Source of the DNA: Nocardia yamanashiensis NBRC 100130
Lineage (GTDB): Bacteria; Actinomycetota; Actinomycetes; Mycobacteriales; Mycobacteriaceae
Direction: 5' to 3'
Assembly (NCBI RefSeq): GCF_001613325.1
Contig: NZ_BDCD01000014.1
Span: 1 to 64,000 of the forward strand
DNA length: 64,000 bases
Shown here: one piece after another, positions 24,999 to 33,096 of the stretch
Position numbering within the stretch: position 1 is the first letter of the stretch
Layout of the letters: every line of letters starts with the position of its first letter
The notes under the pieces: generated by a model
Told to the model about the DNA's origin: nothing
The model's input: only the letters and a program-made list of their open reading frames with translations
The model's database searches: none
Program-made: the position numbers and the translations under genes

Positions 24999-25874
24999 AT
25001 GTCGCAGCACCGCCACGCCGCCGGATCCCTGTCCGTGAAAGAACTAGTGGGCGAGGCTGCCGCCGCCCCACGCAGCCATCGCGCCGAACCGCCCGTGACC
25101 ACCCGCATGCGCGCCCTCACCGGCGCGGCCGTGGCCGCCGGCACCCTGCTCAGCACCACCAGCCTGCTCGCTCCCGCGCTCGCGCAGGCCGCGCCCGTCA
25201 CCGAGGCGCCCGATGCGGCCGAGGCCGAACCGGTCGAGGCCGCGGTGCCGGATTCGCCCGTCGCCGAACCGGTTGCCGCGCTGACGCCGTTCGGGCTCAC
25301 CGGGCTGCCGGTGGAGATCGCGGGTCCGCTCGCGCAGGCCGAGCAGGCCATCAAGGACATTCAGAAGCAGTTGCCGCAGGTACAGGTACCCGAGGTACAG
25401 GTGCCCGACGTGCAGGTGCCGGAGCTGCCGCAGGTCGGCGCCCCGGCCACGCCGGTGTTCCAGCAGGCGCCCGCGGTGCTGCCGGTCGCGGGTGTGATCA
25501 GTTCCGGATTCGGCAGCCGCTGGGGCGAATTCCACTACGGCGTCGATATCGCCGACCCGCTGGGCACGCCGATTCATTCCGCGCTCGGCGGCACCGTGAT
25601 CGAGGCCGGTCCGGCTTCGGGCTTCGGGCAGTGGATCCGGGTACAGCAGGACGACGGCACCATCGCGGTGTACGGGCACGTCAACGATATGTACGTGCAG
25701 GCCGGGGAGCGGGTGAACGCCGGCGACGTGATCGCCTCGGTGGGCAGCCGCGGCAATTCCACCGGACCGCATCTGCACCTCGAGATCTGGGACGAATCCG
25801 GGACCAAGATCGATCCGGTGTCCTGGCTGGCCGCCAAAGGCATTCTGATGGAACAGCATTGGGGCGCCGACTAG
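24999..25874 (+). CDS. Secreted M23-family metallopeptidase
   Basis: The protein (291 aa) has a long N-region, a signal sequence (LTGAAVAAGTLLSTTSLLAP ending near AQAAP), an acidic Pro/Val-rich linker with VQVPE-type repeats, and a C-terminal LytM/M23 domain. The zinc ligands are visible: HYGVDIADP (His, Asp) and GPHLHLEIW (HxH). It probably cleaves peptidoglycan stem or cross-bridge peptides during cell growth. The ATG at 24999 with AGGACG upstream is preferred to a GTG at 24951. A 16-bp inverted repeat follows the stop. Confidence 0.88.
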   Translation: MSQHRHAAGSLSVKELVGEAAAAPRSHRAEPPVTTRMRALTGAAVAAGTLLSTTSLLAPALAQAAPVTEAPDAAEAEPVEAAVPDSPVAEPVAALTPFGLTGLPVEIAGPLAQAEQAIKDIQKQLPQVQVPEVQVPDVQVPELPQVGAPATPVFQQAPAVLPVAGVISSGFGSRWGEFHYGVDIADPLGTPIHSALGGTVIEAGPASGFGQWIRVQQDDGTIAVYGHVNDMYVQAGERVNAGDVIASVGSRGNSTGPHLHLEIWDESGTKIDPVSWLAAKGILMEQHWGAD

Positions 25875-25887
25875 GGGCCTGACGCTC

Positions 25888-25949
25888 GGGGATCGGTGAC
25901 GGCGGCGAAGCTATACTGCGGCTAACCGATAGAGCCGTCACCGATCCCC
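25888..25949. repeat. Perfect 16-bp inverted repeat with 30-nt spacer
   Basis: GGGGATCGGTGACGGC (25888-25903) is exactly repeated in reverse at 25934-25949. It lies between the M23 stop (25874) and the next start (25965). The spacer holds a -10-like TATACT. It may be a long-loop terminator for the peptidase gene or a regulatory dyad for the lipase gene. Confidence 0.6.
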
Positions 25950-25964
25950 CTTCAGAGGTGCAGC

Positions 25965-27122
25965 GTGCGCGCAGCCGTCGCGGTCCCGATTCTGCTGATC
26001 ATGGTGTTGGCCGGGTGCGGCCGGTCTACCGAGCCCGCCGATTCGACGCCGCAAGCACCGGGAACGCTGATAGCTCAGCGGTCGCTCGAGAACCTGGATT
26101 CGGCGCTGTCCGCGGCGGCCTCTTCCGCCACCTACCTTCGCTATCGGTCGACCGCGCCGTCGGGCGAATCGATCGAGGTGTCGGGTGCGCTGTTCGTCCC
26201 GACCGGTACCGCGCCGCCCGGCGGCTGGCCGTTGATCTCCCTGGCGCACGGCACCTCCGGCGTGGTCAGCGCGTGCGCACCGACCAACTCCCCCACCCTG
26301 TTCGGTTCCGCGCCCCTGGTCACCCAGTTGCTGACCGGCAAGCACGCCGTGGTGATGACGAACTATCAGGGTCTCGACGGTCCCGGCGCCGCACCGTATC
26401 TGGACACGCCGTCTTCGGGTTACGACGTCTTGAACGCGGCCCGCGCCGCGCACGCGACCGGTATGCCCCTCGCCCAGGACCTCGTTCTCGTCGGTGCCTC
26501 GCAGGGTGGGCGCGCCGCGGAATCGGCCGCCGAGACCGCGAAATCCTATGCGCCCGAACTGAAGATCCACGGCGTGCTGCTGCTCTCCCCCGCCTTGGAA
26601 CTCAACCTCGACGAGCCGGTTCGCACCCGGACCCTCAATGCCCCGGACCAGTACCTGATCCTGCCGTACATCGTCGAAGCCATCCGATACGGCGATCCCG
26701 CCTTCACCTACGATCGCGTCATGCACGGCGATCTGCTCACCGCCGCACCACGTTTGGAGGCCGCGTGTACCGGCGACCTCACCGCCGCCGATCTCGAGCT
26801 GGGGAAGTCGGCCACACCCGCCGAAGCCTGGTTCACCGATGACGCGGCCGCCCAGCGCGTGGCCGATTTCGAAGCCCGCACCAACCTCCCGAAATCCGCC
26901 ACCGCCTTCCCGACCTATATCGTCCGTGGCGACGCCGACCCGCTGGTCAATACCGCCTGGTCCGACTCGGCGGTGGCCAAGATGTGCGCACTCGGCACCC
27001 CGGTCCATGATCTGGTCGTCCCCGGCGGTCACGAAGCCCCCACCGCCGTCGCCGATCAATGGCTGCCCTGGATCGGTGACCTGTTCGCCGACAGCCCCAT
27101 CGCCTCCACCTGCCCGCGCTGA
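25965..27122 (+). CDS. Lipase/esterase lipoprotein, alpha/beta hydrolase fold
   Basis: A 385-residue protein (GTG start) with lipobox LAGC at residues about 16-19. Catalytic elements are GASQGG (Ser), RGDADPLVN (Asp) and GGHEAP (His), in the order of the secretory lipase (LIP) family. SLAHGTSGVVSACAPT supplies the oxyanion region. Membrane-anchored on the outer face of the cytoplasmic membrane. It parallels the secreted lipase at 19154-20485 but is not its close copy. Confidence 0.83.
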   Translation: MRAAVAVPILLIMVLAGCGRSTEPADSTPQAPGTLIAQRSLENLDSALSAAASSATYLRYRSTAPSGESIEVSGALFVPTGTAPPGGWPLISLAHGTSGVVSACAPTNSPTLFGSAPLVTQLLTGKHAVVMTNYQGLDGPGAAPYLDTPSSGYDVLNAARAAHATGMPLAQDLVLVGASQGGRAAESAAETAKSYAPELKIHGVLLLSPALELNLDEPVRTRTLNAPDQYLILPYIVEAIRYGDPAFTYDRVMHGDLLTAAPRLEAACTGDLTAADLELGKSATPAEAWFTDDAAAQRVADFEARTNLPKSATAFPTYIVRGDADPLVNTAWSDSAVAKMCALGTPVHDLVVPGGHEAPTAVADQWLPWIGDLFADSPIASTCPR

Positions 27123-27132
27123 CATGACCAGC

Positions 27133-27405
27133 TCAGCCGGAACCGAACTCGACCCCGGCGATATCCGCCACTCGCCCGGCAACGGAAGCAGGCATGGGCG
27201 TTCCGGATTCGATGGCCGCCACCTCGGCACTCATCACCGCCGCGCGCCGAGCCAGCCCCGCCACGGTCCAGCCCCGAGCCTCGCGTGCCGCCCGCACCCG
27301 CTTCCCGAACTCGTACGCGAGACCCAGCCGATCCAGCTCGGTCCGCGCCGGGGAGGTCCGGGCACCCGCGTCCCGGCGCTCGTCGAACTCCTCCTGTTTG
27401 ATCAT
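27133..27405 (-). CDS. Small XRE-type helix-turn-helix protein
   Basis: A 90-residue protein with an acidic N-terminal tail and an HTH (EFGKRVRAAREARGWTVAGL, SAEVAAIESGTPMP) filling the rest. The start at 27405 lacks a clear ribosome site. It is just downstream of the SLAC1-like gene on the same strand (32 bp), perhaps co-transcribed. Resembles antitoxin-like or plasmid-type small regulators, but no toxin partner is visible. Confidence 0.7.
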   Translation of the reverse strand: MIKQEEFDERRDAGARTSPARTELDRLGLAYEFGKRVRAAREARGWTVAGLARRAAVMSAEVAAIESGTPMPASVAGRVADIAGVEFGSG

Positions 27406-27437
27406 CGGTTTCGACTCTAACCAGGCAATTGCCCTGA

Positions 27438-28367
27438 TCAGCGGAGGCGGCCGCGCAATCCCTTCACGAGCGTGAGGACCCAGACCGCTACGGCTATCGC
27501 CAACAGGAGGCGACCCACCGCTCCCAATGCGCCCGTCCCGGTCACGGTGCCCGCCGTAAGGGTCGCGACCGCGGTCATGCCGAGCGGGAACACGGTGGCC
27601 CACCGGCGGATGTCGTACTCCGGGCGCGGCCGCGCGATCTCGGCGATCGCCAGCACGAGGTACAGCGCCCAGTTCAACCCGAGCAGCGCCCAGAGCACAC
27701 CCAGCAGCACCGCGTGTCCTGCCCCCGACAGCCAGTGCGTGGCAAGGATTTTCGCGGCCGCCAGCGCCGAAATGGCCAGCGCGCCGGTACACACCCACTG
27801 ATCCCCCGCGCCCTGCCAGATCTGCCGGAAGTCGAAGTGCGTCAAAGCGATCAGATACAGCAGCACGCCCAGGCACAACCAGCCCAGCGCTACCCGGCAC
27901 AACCACACCGGCCCGCCCGCCCCGGCCAGACTCGCCGCCAGCACCGCGAGCCCCTGCGTGGCGACGCACACCAGGAACTCCGAACCCGGCATCGCCCGGG
28001 TCCAGCGCCGCATGACCGCCACGAGCAGCACCGGCCACCAGATCCCCGCCAGCACCAGCGCAGCCGCGCCTAGACCATCCCACCCGAGCAGGACGACGCG
28101 CGTCCCCAGCACCGTGGTCGCTGCCACGCCCGTCAGCCCCGGCGGCGTACCCGCTTCCGCCACCCAGCGCGACCGCTGACCCACCAGCCGCGTCGCGAAA
28201 TCGATTCCGAGTACCGCCCACACCACGGCCGCCAGCGCCAGCGCCGCCACCGACAGCACCTCGAACCCGGTGAGGTGCAATCCGATCGACAGAATCCCGG
28301 AGGCCATCACTGCGGCCCCCGCCGTCGGCGGCAGCTCCCGCCACCATGCTGCCGCCCGATCCGTCAT
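27438..28367 (-). CDS. SLAC1/TDT-family anion transporter (TehA/Mae1-like)
   Basis: The protein (309 aa) has ten predicted membrane helices and ends its eighth with RRWATVFPLGMTAVAT, the hallmark WxxxFPxG segment of the voltage-dependent anion channel (PF03595) family. GILSIGLHLTG near the N-terminus fits the first pore helix. Relatives move C4-dicarboxylates, sulfite, tellurite or small anions. No dedicated metabolic neighbour indicates the substrate. Confidence 0.8.
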   Translation of the reverse strand: MTDRAAAWWRELPPTAGAAVMASGILSIGLHLTGFEVLSVAALALAAVVWAVLGIDFATRLVGQRSRWVAEAGTPPGLTGVAATTVLGTRVVLLGWDGLGAAALVLAGIWWPVLLVAVMRRWTRAMPGSEFLVCVATQGLAVLAASLAGAGGPVWLCRVALGWLCLGVLLYLIALTHFDFRQIWQGAGDQWVCTGALAISALAAAKILATHWLSGAGHAVLLGVLWALLGLNWALYLVLAIAEIARPRPEYDIRRWATVFPLGMTAVATLTAGTVTGTGALGAVGRLLLAIAVAVWVLTLVKGLRGRLR

Positions 28368-28459
28368 CTCACCCCTGCCAGGTCAGCCGTGCTCTCGCAA
28401 CGCCGGAACGATCGCACGATACCCCGGGACGCGAGCGGTACCGCGGCTCCGCGCCGAGG

Positions 28460-30097
28460 TCAGTCGCCGCCTGCTTCGAGCTTGCGGCGCAGCAGCTTTC
28501 CGGTGGCATTGCGGGGCAGTTCGGGGAGGAAGACGATGTCACGCGGGACCTTGTGTCGAGCCAGATTGGCTTTGACGAAGCCCTTGAGGTTCTCGGGGTC
28601 GGGAGCGGCCCCTTCGACGGGGACCACGAAAGCGCGCAGCCGGGTGCCGAAGTCCCGGTCGGGAACCCCGATCACCGCCGCTTCGGCGATATCGGGGCGG
28701 GTCACAAGGAGGTTCTCGACTTCGAGGGGGAAGACGTTCTCGCCGCCGGAGACGATCATGTCGTCGTCGCGGCCGTCGATGAACAACCGGCCCTGGGCGT
28801 CGAAATGGCCGAGATCGCCGCTGGAGAGCAGGCCGTCGATGGATTCCTTGGTGCCCCCGTCGGTGTAGCCGGTGAAGCTGAGCCCGCTGGAGACGAAGAT
28901 GGTGCCGATCGCGCCCGGGGTGGTGATCCGGTTGCGGTGTTCGTCGTAGAGCTCGACGTGGCACCCGACCGGTGGGCGGCCGACGGTGCCGGGGGCCGCG
29001 CGCATATCGGCCGGGGTTGCCACGGCGACCACCGCGACCTCGGTGGAGGCGTAGAGGTTGTAGAGCACGTCACCGAAGGCCGCGGCGGTGCGGCGGCTCA
29101 GGTCGGGGGAAATCGAGGAGCCGGACGCGAAAATCACTCGGAGAGCAGAGGTGTCGTAGCAGGACAGGACGTCGGGGCCGAGGTCGATGATGCGTTGCAG
29201 CATGGTGGGAACCAGGACCAGGGTGGCGGCACGATGGTCGGCGACGTTCTTCACGGTCTGCCGGGCATCGAATTTCCTTTGCTGGAACACGATTTTGTTG
29301 CCGAGCGCCCAGCCCAGGGTGAATTGGGAGAGTCCGGTGCCGTGGAAGATGGGTGCCGCCATCACGATGGTGTCCCCCTTCGGCAGCGGCACGCGGTCCA
29401 GGAACTGCGCCGACAGCAGCGGGGAAACCTTCTCTCGCGGAGCGCCTTTGGGGGTTCCGGTGGTACCGCTGGTGAGGATGACGATGCCGCCCGCGTGCGC
29501 CGGCGGCGGTAGCTCACCCGATGGGTTGGCGGCGATCAGGACGTCGACGGTCGGCAGGTCGCCCGCGCGTTCGGGATCCTCGACCCACGACAGCACGCGG
29601 GGGATGCCGGCGGGTACCGCATCGAGGAGGCCGAGGAACTCCTCGTCCAGCACGATGGCCGCGACCTTCTCCCGCTGTGCCACGTCGGCGAATTGCGGTT
29701 TGGCGAAGCCGGTATTGAAAAGGACCACGCGCGCACCGAGTTTGCCCGCCGCCAGCAGGGTGCACACCAATCCGCGGTGATCACGGCAGAGGGCGGCCAG
29801 CACGGTTCCGGGACCGAGGCCGAGTTCCGCCAGTCCGCGCGCCAGGGCGTTCGATCGCGCGTCGAGTTCGGCGAAGGTGAGGGTGCCGAGTTCGTCGACG
29901 ATGGCCGCCGCGTGCGGATCCCGCCGGACCGCGTGGTTCAGGACGGTGACGAACGGCCCGACGGTCCCGGCGTCGCGGGCGGATCGGATCGCGTCGCCCG
30001 GACGCAGGGGGTCGAACATACCCCGCTTGTGCAGTACCGCCAGCGCCGAGAACCCCTCGGACACCGTGCGCAGAACCCATCGCGGCGATCGTGCCAT
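28460..30097 (-). CDS. Acyl-CoA synthetase (FadD type)
   Basis: A 545-residue ANL-superfamily enzyme. Motifs in order: ATP-binding LTSGTTGTPKG, YASTE (A5), GDLGHFDAQGRLFIDGR (A7/A8) and the C-terminal catalytic lysine region PRNATGKLLRRKL (A10). It activates a carboxylic acid to its CoA ester. By length and the N-terminal segment it is close to mycobacterial FadD2/FadD12-type enzymes. It follows the Lcp-like oxygenase on the same strand with an 88-bp gap, so products of that oxygenase, once oxidised to acids, are plausible substrates (inference). Start 30097 is chosen over 30118. Confidence 0.88.
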   Translation of the reverse strand: MARSPRWVLRTVSEGFSALAVLHKRGMFDPLRPGDAIRSARDAGTVGPFVTVLNHAVRRDPHAAAIVDELGTLTFAELDARSNALARGLAELGLGPGTVLAALCRDHRGLVCTLLAAGKLGARVVLFNTGFAKPQFADVAQREKVAAIVLDEEFLGLLDAVPAGIPRVLSWVEDPERAGDLPTVDVLIAANPSGELPPPAHAGGIVILTSGTTGTPKGAPREKVSPLLSAQFLDRVPLPKGDTIVMAAPIFHGTGLSQFTLGWALGNKIVFQQRKFDARQTVKNVADHRAATLVLVPTMLQRIIDLGPDVLSCYDTSALRVIFASGSSISPDLSRRTAAAFGDVLYNLYASTEVAVVAVATPADMRAAPGTVGRPPVGCHVELYDEHRNRITTPGAIGTIFVSSGLSFTGYTDGGTKESIDGLLSSGDLGHFDAQGRLFIDGRDDDMIVSGGENVFPLEVENLLVTRPDIAEAAVIGVPDRDFGTRLRAFVVPVEGAAPDPENLKGFVKANLARHKVPRDIVFLPELPRNATGKLLRRKLEAGGD

Positions 30098-30185
30098 CCC
30101 CTGAACCCTCCAGCTCAATCAGTCAATTTGATAAGAATTCGATTCGGTGGGCCGGAGGTCCGGCCCGCCGAAGCCTCGAACCAGG

Positions 30186-31427
30186 TCAACGCGGTGGTTG
30201 ACTGAGATCCCGGTTGGCCATGGGGATTTCGATGCTGATGGGCATGCGCAGCTCGGCGAGGTACCACAGTGCCGCCTGGCGCAGGAATTCGTCGAAGAGC
30301 CAGTACACCTCCTGGGTCGGTGGCACCACGGTGAGTACGCCCTCGCGGACTGCGATGAAAGGGCCCCAGCTGAAACGCAACAGCGGGTCCCAGACCGGTT
30401 CCCGGGCGATGGCCAGACCGTCGGCGATGGCATCGCCGAGCAGGAAGCGGGTGAACGCGCCGAGTACCGGCTTGGTGAGAATGGTCAGGTCGAGGTTCAC
30501 GCCCAGTCGCAGCAGCCGGTCCGCGAGCTGCGCGCCCTCCGGCGTCGCCGCCAGGATCGGGTCGAGCACTTGCGCGGCTTGCGAATTCGCTTCCGCCCAC
30601 GAGTTGGGGATGTACTCGTCGCGCACGCCGAGCATGTGCGCGGCGACCTGCCACGAATGCAGGAAGGCCTCCGATTCGCTCCCTGGAATCGGCACGTTCC
30701 ACGCGGTCAGATGCCGCATGACGGTGGTGGGCAGGCTGTGCCAGGTGACCATGATGTCGTTCTGGCTGATCGGCACCTGCTCACCGGAGTACTGCAGCCA
30801 TTGCGGCGACTGCGGCAGCAGGTGCCGGACCGCGGCGTGCACGAGGCGGGTCTTGACGCAGGTCACCACCATCTCGCCGTCCGGGCCGTAGGCGTTCGCG
30901 GTGCCGATGTCGTAGCCGAGCTTGGCGGTCTTGGAGATGCGGTCCTTCAGATCGTGACCACCCTGCGAGTAATACACGGCGCGGGCCTCTTTGGGGATGA
31001 CGGTGCTCATCATCCCGCTGGCCAGCCCGTACAGCACGCCCAGATACAGCCCGCGCTTCTTGTTGAACTCAACCGCGGTCGCCAGCTTGCCCGCGTCCGC
31101 CCACTGCGGCAGCCGGCGCGCGTATTCCATGAAGTCGCGCAGTTCGGCCGGCAGCCCGTCGGGCAGCGCCTGGCCATTGCGGGTCCAAGTCCGCAGCAGC
31201 GCATTGACTCTCGGCACGTCGCCGCTGTCGAGCAGGGCCGCGACCACCGGATCGGCCTCGGTGTCCCACACCGTGAGCGGATCCGTGCCCGCGCCGGTGC
31301 CCGCCACCGAACCTTCCGGTGACCAGGTCCAGGGTTCCGCCCGCGCGGGGGCGGTTATGGCGAGCGCACCGAGCGCTCCCATGGCCCCGCCCATCTTCAA
31401 AGCGTTCCGCCTGCTGAATCCGTCCAT
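30186..31427 (-). CDS. Latex-clearing-protein-like oxygenase (DUF2236), Tat-exported
   Basis: The protein (413 aa) has a twin-arginine signal (SRRNALKMGGAMGALGALA) and a helical DUF2236 body. The blocks VKTRLVHAAVRHLLPQS and VPISQNDIMVTWHSLPT match what I recall of Lcp rubber oxygenases from Streptomyces, Gordonia and Nocardia, where the His of TWHS ligates heme b. Lcp cleaves poly(cis-1,4-isoprene) outside the cell. Export and the downstream acyl-CoA synthetase fit a polyisoprenoid degradation role. It could also be an Lcp homolog with another substrate. Confidence 0.75.
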   Translation of the reverse strand: MDGFSRRNALKMGGAMGALGALAITAPARAEPWTWSPEGSVAGTGAGTDPLTVWDTEADPVVAALLDSGDVPRVNALLRTWTRNGQALPDGLPAELRDFMEYARRLPQWADAGKLATAVEFNKKRGLYLGVLYGLASGMMSTVIPKEARAVYYSQGGHDLKDRISKTAKLGYDIGTANAYGPDGEMVVTCVKTRLVHAAVRHLLPQSPQWLQYSGEQVPISQNDIMVTWHSLPTTVMRHLTAWNVPIPGSESEAFLHSWQVAAHMLGVRDEYIPNSWAEANSQAAQVLDPILAATPEGAQLADRLLRLGVNLDLTILTKPVLGAFTRFLLGDAIADGLAIAREPVWDPLLRFSWGPFIAVREGVLTVVPPTQEVYWLFDEFLRQAALWYLAELRMPISIEIPMANRDLSQPPR

Positions 31428-31823
31428 GCCTGCGCTCCTCGTCGAGACTGGATCCTGACCACGCGACCAGAATCACGAGTCACATAGTAGATCTGTACTT
31501 GCATGCCAACAGCAGAAATCAGCGATTGCTTTCAGAATGGCCAGTAACATCAAGCGTTGCCGGCTACTCGCCCAGCTCGTCGGCGAGCCACGAATCAGGT
31601 CCCGCTCACGCCGCCCCCTACCACGGCACGCCACCCCTCCGCACCTCCGGGAGTGCCGCCGAGTGAACTAGAACACGCTCGCGCATCACGAAACGCGTTC
31701 TGCCACGCTCGATGCCGATCCGGGCGCCTCACGGTGATGGCTCGCAATTTGCGCAGTCCCGGATCGAGCTCAAAGCTGGATCGGTTCCGAAACTGTTGGC
31801 GCACTGGGCAGGTAGACAAAACG
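31428..31823. other. 396-bp regulatory region between the Lcp-like and kshA genes
   Basis: Divergent promoters for the Lcp-like gene and kshA must lie here. The Lcp side has AGTA-N6-TACT at 31486-31499, a weak dyad. The kshA side has two KstR-like elements, annotated separately. I see no convincing gene inside. Confidence 0.5.
31669..31702. promoter_or_regulatory. Candidate KstR-like sites upstream of kshA
   Basis: The known KstR motif is TNNAACNNGTTNNA. CGAAACGCGTTCTG (31689-31702) has the full AAC-N2-GTT core with C/G instead of T/A at the ends. TAGAACACGCTC (31669-31680) matches the left half and deviates in the right. They lie about 120-155 bp before the kshA start. kshA is a KstR target in mycobacteria and rhodococci. 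Confidence 0.4.
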
Positions 31824-33002
31824 ATGGTTACAAATGCACCGAAGCAGGGTCGTGGCGTCCGGGAGATCGACGTGGGCGACGCACCCACGCGGTTCGCGCG
31901 CGGCTGGCACTGCCTCGGCCTGGCGGAGACCTTCCGGGACGGAAAACCGCATTCCGTAGAGGCTTTCGGCACCAAGCTGGTGGTGTGGGCCGACAGCGAC
32001 GGCGAGATCAAGATCCTGGACGCCTACTGCCGGCACATGGGCGCGGACCTGTCCAAGGGTTCGGTCAAGAACGGCGACATCGCCTGCCCGTTCCACGATT
32101 GGCGCTGGAACGGCGCGGGCAAGTGCAGCGAGATCCCGTATGCCCGCCGAGTGCCGCCGCTGGCCCGCACCCGGGCGTGGACCACGCTCGAGCGCAATGA
32201 GCAACTGTTCGTCTGGCACGACCACGAGGGCAATCAGCCCGCGCCGGAGGTCACCATCCCGGTGATCGAGAGCGTGTACGGGCCCGACGGCGTGCGCGGC
32301 GCGGACTGGACGCCGTGGACCTGGCATTCGCTGGTGATCGAGGGCGCGCACTGCCGCGAGATCATCGACAATGTCGTGGACATGGCGCACTTCTTCTACA
32401 TCCACTACGCCTTCCCGACCTTCTTCAAGAACGTGTTCGAAGGCCATGTCGCCACCCAGTACCTGCACTCCAAGCCGCGCACCGATATCGGCGTCGGCGC
32501 CGAGTTCGGCGACAGCCTGCTGTTCTCGGAGGCGTCCTATTTCGGCCCGTCCTACATGATCAATCCGCTGCGCAACAGCTTCGGCGGGTTCGAGATCGAG
32601 AGCGTGCTGATCAACTCCCACTACCCGATCAGCAACGACTCGTTCGTACTGAACTGGGGCATGACCCTGCACAAGCCCGCCGGCATCCCCGACGACGCCG
32701 CGGACATGCTGCTGGAGAAGATGGAAGAGGGCATCAGCATCGGCTTCCTGCAGGACGTGGAGATCTGGAAGCACAAGTCCAAGATCGACAATCCGCTGCT
32801 GTGCGAGGAGGACGGGCCGGTCTACCACCTGCGCCGCTGGTACGAGCAGTTCTACGTCGACGTGGCCGATATCGACCCGAAGTCGGTGCAGCGCTTGGAA
32901 TTCGAGGTCGACACCACCAAGGCGAACAAGGCCTGGGAACGGGAAGTCGCCGAGAACCTCGCCAATCAGGCCGCCGCGGCGCCGGTACCCGCCATGGACT
33001 GA
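31824..33002 (+). CDS. kshA: 3-ketosteroid 9-alpha-hydroxylase oxygenase component
   Basis: A 392-residue Rieske non-heme iron oxygenase. The [2Fe-2S] ligands are C69-x-H71 and C88-x2-H91 (CRHMGADLSKG, ACPFHDW). The mononuclear iron site is in NVVDMAHFFYIHYAFP. The overall sequence is of the KshA type, which hydroxylates C9 of androstadienedione-like steroids with reductase KshB, opening ring B. The reductase is not in the window. The ATG at 31824 has no strong ribosome site, but the following sequence matches KshA N-termini. Possible KstR-like sites lie upstream. Confidence 0.9.
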   Translation: MVTNAPKQGRGVREIDVGDAPTRFARGWHCLGLAETFRDGKPHSVEAFGTKLVVWADSDGEIKILDAYCRHMGADLSKGSVKNGDIACPFHDWRWNGAGKCSEIPYARRVPPLARTRAWTTLERNEQLFVWHDHEGNQPAPEVTIPVIESVYGPDGVRGADWTPWTWHSLVIEGAHCREIIDNVVDMAHFFYIHYAFPTFFKNVFEGHVATQYLHSKPRTDIGVGAEFGDSLLFSEASYFGPSYMINPLRNSFGGFEIESVLINSHYPISNDSFVLNWGMTLHKPAGIPDDAADMLLEKMEEGISIGFLQDVEIWKHKSKIDNPLLCEEDGPVYHLRRWYEQFYVDVADIDPKSVQRLEFEVDTTKANKAWEREVAENLANQAAAAPVPAMD

Positions 33003-33096
33003 TATCGACCCGGCATATCCCCGCAATAAACTGCAGCTATCCAGGAGTTAGTCACCGAATTCACTCATTTCGAGTACTGCTCCCGGGGATGTGCTC

